Source: an uncultured Candidatus Melainabacteria bacterium
GTDB lineage: Bacteria > Cyanobacteriota > Vampirovibrionia > Gastranaerophilales > Gastranaerophilaceae
Length of the DNA stretch: 64,000 nt
Assembly: GCA_947364235.1 (NCBI GenBank)
Contig: CANARY010000003.1
Coordinates: 62,001 to 126,000, forward strand
Reading direction: 5' to 3'
Below the pieces are notes generated by a model, which did no database searches, had not been told where the DNA came from, and saw only the letters and a list, made by a program, of their open reading frames with translations. Position numbers and translations under genes: made by a program. This document shows, piece after piece, positions 16,953-26,271 of this stretch (its first letter is position 1; every line of letters begins with the position of its first letter).

Positions 16953-18191
16953 TTATTTAAGGTATGTGAAAAAATTATTTGCTCTTTCAATTGTTTTTTG
17001 TTCGGAAGTTTCAAGATTTTTGATTGTTACTTTTCCTGCTGCTATTTCATCTTCACCTAAAATGAGTGCAAACTTTGCAACTTTAGAAGCTTTTTCCAGC
17101 TGTTTAACGAATTTTTTGTTAGTTAAATCAAATTCACAGTTTATGCCTTGCAAGCGAAGCTCTTCGGTAAGCTTTACAGCTTCTAGCGGATTGTTACAAA
17201 CGATAAACGCGTCTAATTTCTTGTCTTCTTTTTCACCGATAAGTGAAGCCAGCCTTTCCATGCCCATCGCAAAGCCTATCGCAGGGGTATCTTCTCCTCC
17301 GAGATTTTTGACTAAGCTGTCGTATCTTCCTCCGCCGCAGACTGCGTTTTGCGAGCCAAGATTATTCGATTTAATTTCAAAAACAGTTCTATTGTAATAA
17401 TCTAAACCCCTTACCAGAAGCTTATTGATTGAATAATTTATATTTAAAGCATCAAGATATTTTTTTAATTCGTTGAAGTGTTCTGCACATTCTTCGCAGA
17501 TAAAGTCAGATTGGATAATAGCTTGAATTTCTGGCTTTGCGTAAATTGCTTTACATTCTTCTACTTTGCAGTCAAGAAGCCTTAAAGGATTTTTTTCGTA
17601 ACGAGCTTGGCAGTCTGGACATAAATCGTTTAAATACGGCTTGATAACTTCTTTTAATTTAGTTTTAAAAACTTCTCTGCATTCAGGACATCCCAAAGAG
17701 TTTAGCTCAACAGCCAAGTCGTTTAAACCTAAAGCTTTAAGATAATTTACTGCCATTAGGATAACTTCAGCATCTGCAGCCGGCTGTTTGATTCCAAATA
17801 CTTCAACGCCAACCTGATGGAACTGCCTTTGCCTTCCGGCTTGAGGACGTTCATAGCGGAACATTGGACCTTTGTACCAGAGTTTTACTGGAGCAGAAAG
17901 CCTGTGCATTCCGTTTTCAATAAAAGAACGAACAACTCCTGCTGTATTTTCAGGGCGAAGTGTCAAAGAACGTTCGCTTTTTTCAAAAGTGTACATTTCT
18001 TTATTTACTATATCTGTTGTATCTCCGACTCCGCGTGCGAAAAGTTCTGTTGCTTCAAAAATCGGGGTTCTAATTTCTTTTGCTCCGTATTTTGAAAAAA
18101 CTTCGTTTGCTTTGGCTTCCATGAAATGCCAGACAGGCATTTCTGAAGGTAATATATCTTTTGTTCCTTTTTGTACTTTAATTACTGCCAT
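16953..18191 (-). CDS. hisS: Histidine-tRNA ligase
   Basis: Class II aminoacyl-tRNA synthetase, 412 residues, normal length. Motif 2 region F-R-Y-E-R-P-Q-A-G-R-Q-R-Q-F-H-Q, the histidine-binding L-V-R-G-L-D-Y-Y-N-R-T-V-F-E, and motif 3 G-F-A-M-G-M-E-R-L are intact, and an anticodon-binding domain closes the protein. Four cysteines in C-P-E-C and C-P-D-C (about residues 170-190) form a plausible zinc site in the insertion domain. AAAGGAC precedes the ATG at 18191. It shares a 95-bp divergent promoter region with dapF. Confidence 0.95.
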   Translation of the reverse strand: MAVIKVQKGTKDILPSEMPVWHFMEAKANEVFSKYGAKEIRTPIFEATELFARGVGDTTDIVNKEMYTFEKSERSLTLRPENTAGVVRSFIENGMHRLSAPVKLWYKGPMFRYERPQAGRQRQFHQVGVEVFGIKQPAADAEVILMAVNYLKALGLNDLAVELNSLGCPECREVFKTKLKEVIKPYLNDLCPDCQARYEKNPLRLLDCKVEECKAIYAKPEIQAIIQSDFICEECAEHFNELKKYLDALNINYSINKLLVRGLDYYNRTVFEIKSNNLGSQNAVCGGGRYDSLVKNLGGEDTPAIGFAMGMERLASLIGEKEDKKLDAFIVCNNPLEAVKLTEELRLQGINCEFDLTNKKFVKQLEKASKVAKFALILGEDEIAAGKVTIKNLETSEQKTIERANNFFTYLK

Positions 18192-18228
18192 CTTTTAGTC
18201 CTTTTTGTTCCCGCGCAGGAGCGGGGTG

Positions 18229-18257
18229 TTGTCAATATTCCAATTCCTTTATATAAT
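18229..18257 (+). promoter_or_regulatory. Near-consensus promoter of dapF
   Basis: TTGTCA (18229-18234), 17-bp spacer, TATAAT (18252-18257). It is the best sigma-70 match I see in the window. A small hairpin (18210-18214 with 18221-18225) lies just upstream, within the divergent hisS leader. Confidence 0.75.
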
Positions 18258-18286
18258 TATTTTACTACAAACAGGAGGGCGGATAT

Positions 18287-19132
18287 ATGAGCGTTAAACT
18301 TACCAAAATGCAAGGGTGTGGAAATGATTTTGTAATTCTTGATTATGAGGAATTTTTAAAGCTTAATATGACAATGTCTGAAGCTGCAATCAAGCTTTGT
18401 GACAGGCATTTTGGAGCGGGGGCAGATGGGCTTATTATTCCAAATGTTAATGAGAATGAAGCAGAAATAGGCTGGTTTTTCTATAACTCAGACGGTTCAA
18501 CGGCGCAAATGTGCGGAAACGGGATGAGATGTTTTGCAAAATATGTTTATGATAAAGGACTTGTGAAAAGTAATGAATTTTCTGTAAAAACTCTTGCAGG
18601 AATTATCTCTCCAAAGATTTTAGAAAATGGAGATGTGCGGGTTAATATGTCAAAACCGGTTTTAGAACCTGCAAAAATTCCTTTTGTTCCTAATGATAAT
18701 TTGAATTATCAGATATCTGCTAAAAATATGATAATGGAAGGTAACGCAGTCTCAATGGGAAATCCGCATTTTGTAATTTTTGTAGGGCTTGATGATGAGC
18801 CGATGAAGTTTGCAAAAGAGTTTGGACCTTTGCTTGAAGTTGCTGCCGAGTTTCCAGAAAAAACAAATGTTGAGTTTATAAAAATTAAATCACGTAAGAA
18901 GATTGAACTCGCAGTTTGGGAACGTGGATGCGGAATTACTCTTGCTTGCGGAACAGGAGCATGTGCAAGTGTTGTAGTAGGAGTTTTAAACGGGTATATT
19001 GAAAACTCTGTTGAAGTTCAGCTTCCAGGCGGAGTAGTTCATATTGACTGGGCTGGCTCAAAAGAAGACCCAAATCACGATGTCTTTCTGACAGGACCTG
19101 CAGAATATGTGTTTGAGGCAGAATTGAAGTAA
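18287..19132 (+). CDS. dapF: Diaminopimelate epimerase
   Basis: PLP-independent racemase turning LL- into meso-diaminopimelate, the form used for peptidoglycan and lysine. It therefore follows DapL in the pathway. The two catalytic cysteines are visible in M-C-G-N-G-M-R-C (about residue 76) and L-A-C-G-T-G-A-C-A (about 225). The start M-x10-Q-G-C-G-N-D-F and N-S-D-G-S are also diagnostic. 281 residues, normal. AGGAGGG precedes the ATG, and a strong promoter and a strong terminator bracket the gene, so it is monocistronic. Confidence 0.96.
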   Translation: MSVKLTKMQGCGNDFVILDYEEFLKLNMTMSEAAIKLCDRHFGAGADGLIIPNVNENEAEIGWFFYNSDGSTAQMCGNGMRCFAKYVYDKGLVKSNEFSVKTLAGIISPKILENGDVRVNMSKPVLEPAKIPFVPNDNLNYQISAKNMIMEGNAVSMGNPHFVIFVGLDDEPMKFAKEFGPLLEVAAEFPEKTNVEFIKIKSRKKIELAVWERGCGITLACGTGACASVVVGVLNGYIENSVEVQLPGGVVHIDWAGSKEDPNHDVFLTGPAEYVFEAELK

Positions 19133-19136
19133 AAAG

Positions 19137-19170
19137 TAAGGGGCGTGGGATATTTATCCCGCGCCCCTTA
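19137..19170. terminator. Bidirectional terminator between dapF and a GH77 gene
   Basis: 16-bp stem (19137-19152 with 19155-19170, one G-T pair) and a 2-nt loop with a GC-rich core. It lies between convergent genes. Confidence 0.88.
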
Positions 19171-19181
19171 TAATAACATTA

Positions 19182-21077
19182 TTATTCAGCTATAATTCTT
19201 GCTGAGTTGTCTAAATCTTTCATCAAAGCTTCATTACCTTTGTCAAGTCCGCGCTGGCGCAGAGCTGCTGCGATTGTGCTTGCAAAGTTTGGAGCTTTTC
19301 CTTCAGAAGCCGCTTTGTAATAATCGTCTTCAAAATCTTCACTTAAACGCAATGCCCAGTTGCCTTGAGTTGTACCAGGACGGTTGTAAGTCTTGCCAAG
19401 TCCCCAGAAATCTGCAAAGAATATTTGAACGCGTTTAGCAGGGCTTGTGAACAGCTCGGTAAAACTTGCTGCAATAAATTTTAATTTATCACTGCGCAGT
19501 TCCTTCAAATACTGTTTCAACTCTTCTTTTGCTGCTCCTTTTGGAGCTGTATCTTCTGCCAGAAGTTTTGTTTTCTTCAAAAATCTTGCTTTTTTATCTG
19601 CGTTATCTCCAAAATTAAATAAATCTTGTACAAACTCAATAAAAGAAGCATTGTCATGGGAACCGAGCATAATCAAGTTTCTCTCAGGAGCTTTTGCACC
19701 TCTGTGGTCAAACTGTGTAACAGAAATACCGGAAAGATTCAGCTTTTTCATTACACGTTCTGTAGGAATGTTTCTATCTCCTAAGTCTTCACAAATAATT
19801 GAAGAGATATCATGACCGTATTTTGCAGCTGCCGGAATGATTATTTTAGTCAAAAGCGCTGCATAATCTTCGTCTGTATTTTTCTTGAACTCACCGGTAA
19901 ATTGTGAATAGATTCTACCAGAGTTAGTGTTAGTCATTTTTTTACTTGAATTTGTATATAAGAATGGGTCAATTAATCCGATTACGTGGTCAATACGTAT
20001 ACCGCCGGGAAAACTTGCAAAATATTCTTCGTATTTTTTCTTTAAAGCTTCACCAGCTCTGCCTAATGAACCGTCAGCATTAAATATTTCCTTAGGATTA
20101 TAATACGGAAATCCCCATCTCTGACCTGATTTTGAGAAATAATCCGGAGGACAGCCGATAGATAAATCTTTCATAAATAAATTTTTATTTACCCAGTTCT
20201 CGACGTCTGTAGAAGCTACTGGAGAGTCTCCTATGATTTTAATTCCTGTTTCTTGGGCAAGCTTATTAGATTTATCATTTTCTTTTTCTAAAATCATTTG
20301 CTGGAAAATATAATAGTCATAATCATCTGCATATTTTTCTTTAAGCTCGGCTATTCTTGCTTGAGCTTTAGGAGAATTGCTGGAATAAAGATTTCTATCC
20401 AGCTTGTCCCAAGATTTTATACCTGTCTTATTATCAATAATTCTTAATTCTTTTTCAGTATACGTATCATTATTTGACCAGATGGTAAAATTATCATTAC
20501 CATGAATTTTTGATAAAATTCTATAAATTGCTCCCTGTTCGAAATCAGCTTCTCTTGCTGATTTAAACTCTAAAAACTCTTTTGAGTTTTTTGCGTTTCC
20601 AAAAGCTTCCCTAAGTGCAACTTCATACATTGTTCTAATATAAGGATAATTTACTTCTCCTTTTGAAGGGTTGTTGTTTACAATTAAATCAAAAGTCTGT
20701 TTAGAGAGAATATTTCCATACTCTTCTGATGCAAGCTTTTCTAAAGGAATCATGAAAATATTCTTAGCATTAGATTCCGGAGCATAAGGCGAATTGTCTA
20801 AAACTTTGCGGAGCCCGTTAGGTTCTTGCTGAATACCTTTTATGCCGTGTGCTTTAAGAAATGGAAATAACTTTGTAATTGTTGTTCTTGAAAATAATGA
20901 ACCAATTCCTGTATTTTCTGCAGATATTGCAGGTGCAGATGAATTATGTAAAATAACGTCTACCTGTTTTCCTAAAAGTTCAAGCCCCTTGTTTACTGAG
21001 CTTGTGTAAACCTGCATTTCTTTTGCATTTGGCTTGCGAGCAAATGCAGTGCTGTTGTCAATAGGCTGGATTCTCAT
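19182..21077 (-). CDS. 4-alpha-glucanotransferase (GH77) with N-terminal tag
   Basis: 631-residue amylomaltase-type enzyme, acting on maltodextrins and glycogen-like glucans. Active-site blocks are G-G-I-R-I-D-H-V-I-G-L (nucleophile Asp), I-I-C-E-D-L-G-D-R-N (acid/base Glu) and L-G-S-H-D-N-A-S-F, closer to canonical MalQ than the paralog at 13171-14844. The start M-R-I-Q-P-I-D-N-S-T-A-F-A-R-K matches the leader style of neighbouring unknown proteins (compare M-K-I-Q-P at 25658) and is not part of GH77. There is no signal peptide or C-terminal anchor. AAAGGAG lies upstream. Two GH77 genes within 8 kb suggest different substrates or locations. Confidence 0.87.
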   Translation of the reverse strand: MRIQPIDNSTAFARKPNAKEMQVYTSSVNKGLELLGKQVDVILHNSSAPAISAENTGIGSLFSRTTITKLFPFLKAHGIKGIQQEPNGLRKVLDNSPYAPESNAKNIFMIPLEKLASEEYGNILSKQTFDLIVNNNPSKGEVNYPYIRTMYEVALREAFGNAKNSKEFLEFKSAREADFEQGAIYRILSKIHGNDNFTIWSNNDTYTEKELRIIDNKTGIKSWDKLDRNLYSSNSPKAQARIAELKEKYADDYDYYIFQQMILEKENDKSNKLAQETGIKIIGDSPVASTDVENWVNKNLFMKDLSIGCPPDYFSKSGQRWGFPYYNPKEIFNADGSLGRAGEALKKKYEEYFASFPGGIRIDHVIGLIDPFLYTNSSKKMTNTNSGRIYSQFTGEFKKNTDEDYAALLTKIIIPAAAKYGHDISSIICEDLGDRNIPTERVMKKLNLSGISVTQFDHRGAKAPERNLIMLGSHDNASFIEFVQDLFNFGDNADKKARFLKKTKLLAEDTAPKGAAKEELKQYLKELRSDKLKFIAASFTELFTSPAKRVQIFFADFWGLGKTYNRPGTTQGNWALRLSEDFEDDYYKAASEGKAPNFASTIAAALRQRGLDKGNEALMKDLDNSARIIAE

Positions 21078-21228
21078 TATATACTCCTTTTGGTCTTTTT
21101 AGAGCAGCTTTTTACTATTTTTCGGCTAGCAGGTAATTTTCAGACCTTTTATTTACCCTCACACATAATTTAGCATACACATCGTATCACAAATAGTATA
21201 TGCATGCAAATATAAACTTAATATATCG

Positions 21229-22023
21229 TTACGAAAACCAGCTGCATACATCTTCGTGACATAAACTTGATTCCAAATCCTGCATTATATTAAGCCTTGT
21301 CATTTCGTAAGTTACAGGTGTAATAGATATTTTGTTGTTTCTGACAGCTGCAATGTCAGTTGAGGTGTCTTCCGGCTCGTTTATCAGTTCTCCGGCCATC
21401 CAGTAATAAACTTTTCCTCTCGGATCAACTCTTCTTTCATAAGCGTCAGTAAACATTCTGCTTCCAAGCTCAGTGATTGCAATTCCTGCAATATCTTCTT
21501 TTTCTAGCCCTGGTATATTAATATTTAAAATCGTTTTTGGAGGAATTTTGTATTTATCAAGTCTGTTTAAAAGCTCTGCAATGAACGCTGCTGAGAAACG
21601 AAAATCTTCATATTCGTTTTTAAGGCTGGCAAGAGAAGTTGCAATGCTTGGATACCCCATCATAGCTCCTTCCATTGCACAGCTTACTGTACCTGAATAC
21701 AAAATATCTGCGCCAAGATTCGGACCGTGGTTAATCCCTGTTATAACTAAATCCGGCAATTCCTCTTTTGCTAAAATTGCGTTTATTGCAAGTTTAACAC
21801 AGTCGCCGGGAGTGCCTGATGTCATCCAGCAGCGTTTTGCGCCATACTTGGCGTCCACTTCTTCTACACGTAAAGGTGTGTGAAGCGTGAGAGAATGACC
21901 AGCAGCGCTTCGTTCTCTATCCGGAGCTACAACATAAACTTCATGGCATGGAGAAAGTGCTTCTATTAAAGCTCGAATGCCGTTTGAAAGTATTCCGTCG
22001 TCGTTTGAAACAAGTATTTTCAT
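21229..22023 (-). CDS. surE: 5'/3'-nucleotidase SurE
   Basis: Metal-dependent nucleoside monophosphatase, 264 residues. The N-terminus I-L-V-S-N-D-D-G-I carries the metal-binding Asp pair. T-S-G-T-P-G-D-C-V and G-I-N-H-G-P-N-L-G-A-D-I-L-Y-S-G-T-V complete the family signature. I start at ATG 22023, 7 nt after AAGGAG, not at the adjacent upstream TTG. Monocistronic as far as seen. Confidence 0.94.
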   Translation of the reverse strand: MKILVSNDDGILSNGIRALIEALSPCHEVYVVAPDRERSAAGHSLTLHTPLRVEEVDAKYGAKRCWMTSGTPGDCVKLAINAILAKEELPDLVITGINHGPNLGADILYSGTVSCAMEGAMMGYPSIATSLASLKNEYEDFRFSAAFIAELLNRLDKYKIPPKTILNINIPGLEKEDIAGIAITELGSRMFTDAYERRVDPRGKVYYWMAGELINEPEDTSTDIAAVRNNKISITPVTYEMTRLNIMQDLESSLCHEDVCSWFS

Positions 22024-22315
22024 CAAATAGCTCCTTTTTGATTAATTATATCATACTTCTCGAAAAATTGTTACAAATCTTTACAAAATAAGCAAAGGCT
22101 GGAATGTTGTAATATTGTTTAAAATTTCATAACTTTAAATAAACAATTATTTTATTTTTGCTATTTTGCGTTAAACTTTTCTTAGTTTATAAAAAAAATC
22201 AAAAATTCGTCTTAACATTTCCTTTACAATTTTATAAAAATGCGCAATTTTTATTTTTACCGGCTTTTAAATGAATATGTAAGTTGGTATAATCGACTTA
22301 TATATCAAGAAGTAT
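22024..22315. promoter_or_regulatory. AT-rich divergent promoter region
   Basis: 292 bp between surE (minus) and the 22316 gene (plus), almost entirely A/T. It contains a TATAAT at 22288-22293 for the plus-strand gene, about 20 nt of leader, and AAGGAG for surE. I see no strong hairpin, repeat or coding frame in the rest. The low GC content may simply reflect a region bound by HU-like proteins. Confidence 0.5.
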
Positions 22316-23998
22316 ATGTGTATGATAAATAAAATTGGTGTAGATACTAGCAGAATAAATAGCATAGCAGTCCGCAGGAATAAGAAAGAAGGAGCAGGAC
22401 AAGCTCCAAGTTTCAAGGGGGCGAACCTTTTGCTTGCAGGAATTCAGGCATGCGAAAGAATGCCTATGGTGAATGTTGCGGTAATTGATATGTTGTCAGC
22501 AATTCTTCCAAGAACAATCGTAGAATCTATGACCAACTGGTTTGCAGGGTTTGAAGCTTTTAGAAGAGAATCTTCCGGTCTTGTGGTCAACTGTTTAATT
22601 CCTAGTTTAATTACTCTTGGTTTTGCAAAAATGCTTAATGGCAGCACAATGAAAGATTTGGGTAAAAAGATAGATATGTCTGAGTGCTGGGCGGATAGTT
22701 CTTTAATTGATGAAGCAAAAGAGTATTATAATAAATCAGCTTCTGCAGATAAAGTTAGAGAATCTTTAAAAGGTATACTTGGTGACATAGAAGGTTTTGA
22801 AGGCAGCAGAAAAGTTTTATTTAAAGATGTGCTTTCTGCGGAAGATTTAGATAAATATGCAGAAAAGCTTGCAGAAATTTCCCGTTCTCAAAAAACAAGC
22901 AGAGATGCAGCCAAAGATGTCAAGAAAATTGCAGCAGAAATTGTTGAAAAGACTCGTGTGTCAGAGAATATCAAGATTTCTGGGATTAAAAATGAAGTCA
23001 AAGCTTCTTCTGTAAACGGTATGCTTGTTGATTCTGTTAAATTTTTCAAAGGTTTTCAGCAGAGAAGCTGCGGTACAATTGAAGAATTTGCTGCAAAGAG
23101 TAAAAAGCTTGTAAAAGCAAAGAGTGCTTTAGGGCTTGCTGTTGTTCTTCCGCTGGCAATTTCCATGCAGTACATTAACCGCTGGATAACAGGAAAAGTT
23201 TCCGGGGTAAAAGGTGCTCCGATTTATGATGATTTTGGAAAAGGCGCTAATATAGAAAATACAGATGCTAAAGAAGGGTTATTGAAGCAGAAGGTAATAT
23301 CAATTTCTTCAATGATTGGTGTATCTTTGCTTTCTATGATGAAAAAGCCTACCTGGGGAATGCTGGAGTTTAAAGGAATGTTCCCGACAATGGATCAGGC
23401 AAGGGTTATTTCAACTGCGACTTTTGCTTCGCGTATGGCAGCGGCAGATGATAAGAATGAGCTTGCAGAATCTACGGTTCGTGATATTGCTACGTTCTCC
23501 GGATTATATTTCCTTGGAGCTTATGCTTCAAAAGCTGCTGCAACTTTTATTCAAAAATTTAAAGGTATCAGTTTATTAAACGATACAAATCCAATTGCCA
23601 AGGATGCGAATGTATTCAAGAAATTCTGGCATTGGGTCAAAGATGTTCATGTAAAATCTTCAGATGAAGTTGTAAGTAAAACAGAAGAAATGTTAAGAAC
23701 AAGCAAATTAAAACCAACTTCAGAACAATTAAAGACAATAGAAAAAGAATTAACCCGTGCAAGAAATTTAAGATCTGCTTGCCAGGTTGCTGATATTGGT
23801 GTATCATTAGCTTTGTTAGGGATTCTTGTTCCAATTTATACCAGACACAAAACAAAGAAAAAGCATGCGGAAATGTTAAAACATGCTCAGGAAAATATAA
23901 AGACACAGCCCGAAAATAAAGAAAAGCCTGAAACAGTGACTCCTTTGAATGTAAAATATTCAAAACTGACAGCTGGTTTTAGAGCTGAAAAGCATTAA
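22316..23998 (+). CDS. Lineage-specific multi-helix membrane protein with PSFKG leader (paralog A)
   Basis: 560 residues, no recognised family. The N-terminal 35 residues end in A-P-S-F-K-G. Hydrophobic segments lie near 90-108, 265-282 (A-L-G-L-A-V-V-L-P-L-A-I-S), 335-350, 390-410 and 500-520, separated by charged helical stretches. It shares blocks with the next gene: P-R-T-[IV] ... E-[AT]-F-R-R-E, M-[FP]-P-T-[MV]-[DN]-Q, and a C-terminal Q-V-A-D-I-G/Q-V-A-G-Y helix before a basic tail. Start is either ATG at 22316 or 22322; the ribosome site is weak. It heads a tight three-gene cluster. Function is unknown, probably envelope or export. Confidence 0.78.
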   Translation: MCMINKIGVDTSRINSIAVRRNKKEGAGQAPSFKGANLLLAGIQACERMPMVNVAVIDMLSAILPRTIVESMTNWFAGFEAFRRESSGLVVNCLIPSLITLGFAKMLNGSTMKDLGKKIDMSECWADSSLIDEAKEYYNKSASADKVRESLKGILGDIEGFEGSRKVLFKDVLSAEDLDKYAEKLAEISRSQKTSRDAAKDVKKIAAEIVEKTRVSENIKISGIKNEVKASSVNGMLVDSVKFFKGFQQRSCGTIEEFAAKSKKLVKAKSALGLAVVLPLAISMQYINRWITGKVSGVKGAPIYDDFGKGANIENTDAKEGLLKQKVISISSMIGVSLLSMMKKPTWGMLEFKGMFPTMDQARVISTATFASRMAAADDKNELAESTVRDIATFSGLYFLGAYASKAAATFIQKFKGISLLNDTNPIAKDANVFKKFWHWVKDVHVKSSDEVVSKTEEMLRTSKLKPTSEQLKTIEKELTRARNLRSACQVADIGVSLALLGILVPIYTRHKTKKKHAEMLKHAQENIKTQPENKEKPETVTPLNVKYSKLTAGFRAEKH

Positions 23999-24005
23999 GG
24001 TAGTT

Positions 24006-25655
24006 ATGAAAGTACAACAAACTCAACAAATCGCAATTCAAAAACCTCAATTTAAAGGTGCAGTAGATACAAGTTTGCGCTATTTAGCAACCAATCAAGC
24101 AATAGGCGCTAATGGGGTTGATTTCACGTTTATGGTAACTCCAAGAACAGTAAGTGATTTTGCACAACGCGGTCCTGCTGCAGGTATAGAAACGTTTAGG
24201 CGTGAGATTATGGGTACGGTTAATGACAGCTGTATCGGTTTGTTTGGTGCAGCATCAGGAGCTGCGATTGCTATGGCTCTTAACAAAAAATACGGGCTCA
24301 ATGTAAATGGTATTTTTACTGCTCCTGAAACTTTGAATATTTTGGCAGAAAATAAAGCAGAGCAGATTAAAAATAATAAAGAGCAGATTGAATATATTAA
24401 AAAGACTTTATCTGATGTAAAAGCTTATAATCCGTCTGCTAAAAATTCTGATGCAGAAGGTTTTGTAAAACTTTCTCAGAAGACAATTGATGAAGCAGCG
24501 GAATTTTTAGACAAAGCTTTGAACAATAAGCAAGATTTCCATACGTGGACAAAAGATAAGACAGCAGGTGCAAGAACTGTTCTTATGAATAAGATTACAG
24601 AAGATACAGGCGCTCAATCAAGATATATTCTAGAATCTGCAGATAAAAAAATTATTTCTGAAACAAATTTAAAATCTTTATTAAATGACATATTTATTGT
24701 TTCAGATTCTTTCAATAAAGATAAAGTAAAAGCATCGTTTGCAGAGCAGATTAAAGCAGGTAAAGGCGTAAAAGATAACGCGTTTATCAAAGGCGTAACG
24801 AAATTTATGAAGAGCCGTGCTGCAGGCGGTTTTGCGATTGCTTCTCTTGTTGGGCTTTCTGTTCAGCCTATTAACATGTATTTAACAAAATTAAAAACTG
24901 GAACAGACGGATTTGTAGGTGTAGAAGGCCGTTCAAAAGACAACAGTGCCGGGTTTAAAGGATTGAAAGTCGGAAGCAGTGCAGCTTTCTTTAGTTTAAT
25001 TCTTGCGACTTTGAATATGACACCTTCACAATTCTTAAAAGCTCCGGGTAAGTTTATGGATAAGATGGCATTTACAGGTAAAATGCCTACTGTTAACCAG
25101 CTTAAAGGTGTTTACGGTGTAACAATTATTTCAAGAATTTTCTCTGCAAGAGATAAAGATGAGCTTAGGGAAGTTCTTACTAAAGATACTTTGGGATATT
25201 TAAGCTGGCTTGTTCTTGGTGATATTGTTAACAAGCTTGCTGCTGACGGTTTAGATAAGACTGTTATGAATTACAAAAAAGGGTTAGAAAATGTTAATCC
25301 GTTCAAGCGTACGTTTAATGCTTCTTTAAAAACCCGCGATGAAATTTTGATTGAATCTCTTGCTAAGGAAGGTAAAGCAACTACTAAGAAAGTCGGAAAT
25401 GAAACGATTGCAAGAACTTTCAAAGAAATGCTCAAAGATGCTGATAAGGTAACGAAGAAACGTTTAAGAGTATTGAATGCAGCTCAGGTTGCAGGTTACC
25501 TGTTCTCAGGTCTTGTTCTTGGCTTAGGTATTCCAAACTTGAATATTTATGTCACAAATATGCTTGATAAGAAACGAAAAGCGGTAAATGAATTGGCAGG
25601 TAAGTCAAATCTACAAGCTGAAAATAATACAAAAGCAAAACAAAAGGCTGCATAG
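24006..25655 (+). CDS. Lineage-specific multi-helix membrane protein with PQFKG leader (paralog B)
   Basis: 549 residues. The N-terminus is Gln-rich (M-K-V-Q-Q-T-Q-Q-I-A-I-Q) and ends at P-Q-F-K-G (residues 14-18). P-R-T-V, G-I-E-T-F-R-R-E-I-M-G, then glycine/alanine-rich hydrophobic segments near 76-92, 275-292, 320-340, 380-400 and 490-515, and a lysine-rich C-terminus. It is clearly paralogous to the preceding gene over most of its length (for example K-M-P-T-V-N-Q against M-F-P-T-M-D-Q, and D-K-D-E-L-R-E against D-K-N-E-L-A-E). Begins 7 nt after it, in one operon. No known family. Confidence 0.78.
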   Translation: MKVQQTQQIAIQKPQFKGAVDTSLRYLATNQAIGANGVDFTFMVTPRTVSDFAQRGPAAGIETFRREIMGTVNDSCIGLFGAASGAAIAMALNKKYGLNVNGIFTAPETLNILAENKAEQIKNNKEQIEYIKKTLSDVKAYNPSAKNSDAEGFVKLSQKTIDEAAEFLDKALNNKQDFHTWTKDKTAGARTVLMNKITEDTGAQSRYILESADKKIISETNLKSLLNDIFIVSDSFNKDKVKASFAEQIKAGKGVKDNAFIKGVTKFMKSRAAGGFAIASLVGLSVQPINMYLTKLKTGTDGFVGVEGRSKDNSAGFKGLKVGSSAAFFSLILATLNMTPSQFLKAPGKFMDKMAFTGKMPTVNQLKGVYGVTIISRIFSARDKDELREVLTKDTLGYLSWLVLGDIVNKLAADGLDKTVMNYKKGLENVNPFKRTFNASLKTRDEILIESLAKEGKATTKKVGNETIARTFKEMLKDADKVTKKRLRVLNAAQVAGYLFSGLVLGLGIPNLNIYVTNMLDKKRKAVNELAGKSNLQAENNTKAKQKAA

Positions 25656-25657
25656 AA

Positions 25658-26167
25658 ATGAAAATTCAGCCGGCTGCACAAACCAATCCAACATTTGAAA
25701 AACTATATTCGCCTAAAAAATTAAAATTACTTGGCGGAAAGGTTTCTCGTGCCCAATTATTAGAATCCAAAACGATAAAAGAATGTTCAGAAAAATATGA
25801 TGTAGTTGTGAAGCGTGGTGAAAAAGTAGGACATGTGTTTTTAGATGATGCAGTTCCGCATTTTACTGAATTATGCGGATTAACCGGAGCGGCTCTTATG
25901 GGAGTAGCAGCACAATTATGTTTTAACTCAATTGGCGGGGCTATTTTTAGCGGAGTTATAGGACTTTTTGCAGGAATATTTGCTTCTATTCCGTTTGAAA
26001 TGAGGAATGTTGGCAGAAAATATTCTTACGATATTTATGGCAGAAAACAATATAAAGATGGAAGTGAAATTAAAACAGAAAATATTCTAATAAATTATAG
26101 TATTGATGGTGTTAACGATTGTGATTTAACAAAAGAGCTTCAAGTTAAGGATAAAAAAGGTTTTTAA
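25658..26167 (+). CDS. Membrane protein with MKIQP leader, probable 5' part of a frameshifted gene
   Basis: 169 residues: leader M-K-I-Q-P-A-A-Q-T-N-P-T-F-E-K, then a soluble part, a glycine/alanine-rich double hydrophobic hairpin (about 75-115: L-C-G-L-T-G-A-A-L-M-G-V and F-S-G-V-I-G-L-F-A-G-I-F), and a short polar end. It stops at a homopolymer-rich site, A6-GG-T5 (26153-26165). The -1 frame is open from just before this site and runs on for more than 200 codons into the 26272 gene. The original product was probably one protein of about 380 residues. It follows paralog B by 2 nt. Confidence 0.7.
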   Translation: MKIQPAAQTNPTFEKLYSPKKLKLLGGKVSRAQLLESKTIKECSEKYDVVVKRGEKVGHVFLDDAVPHFTELCGLTGAALMGVAAQLCFNSIGGAIFSGVIGLFAGIFASIPFEMRNVGRKYSYDIYGRKQYKDGSEIKTENILINYSIDGVNDCDLTKELQVKDKKGF

Positions 26168-26271
26168 ATATTATTGTATCAGAATACCCGAAAAACGGAG
26201 TTTATGATGCTAAAGCAATATTAACAATTCTTAAAAGTAAAGAAATAAAAGATGATTATTCAAACGGTGAA

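Noticed and set aside
17817..18198. Plus-strand frames opposite hisS
   Set aside because: Antisense shadows of a well-supported synthetase gene.
12113..18225. Possible repeat family: CGCGCAGGA occurs near 12123-12131 and at 18213-18220
   Set aside because: Only a short shared core, with different flanks and structures; two partial matches do not make a repeat family.
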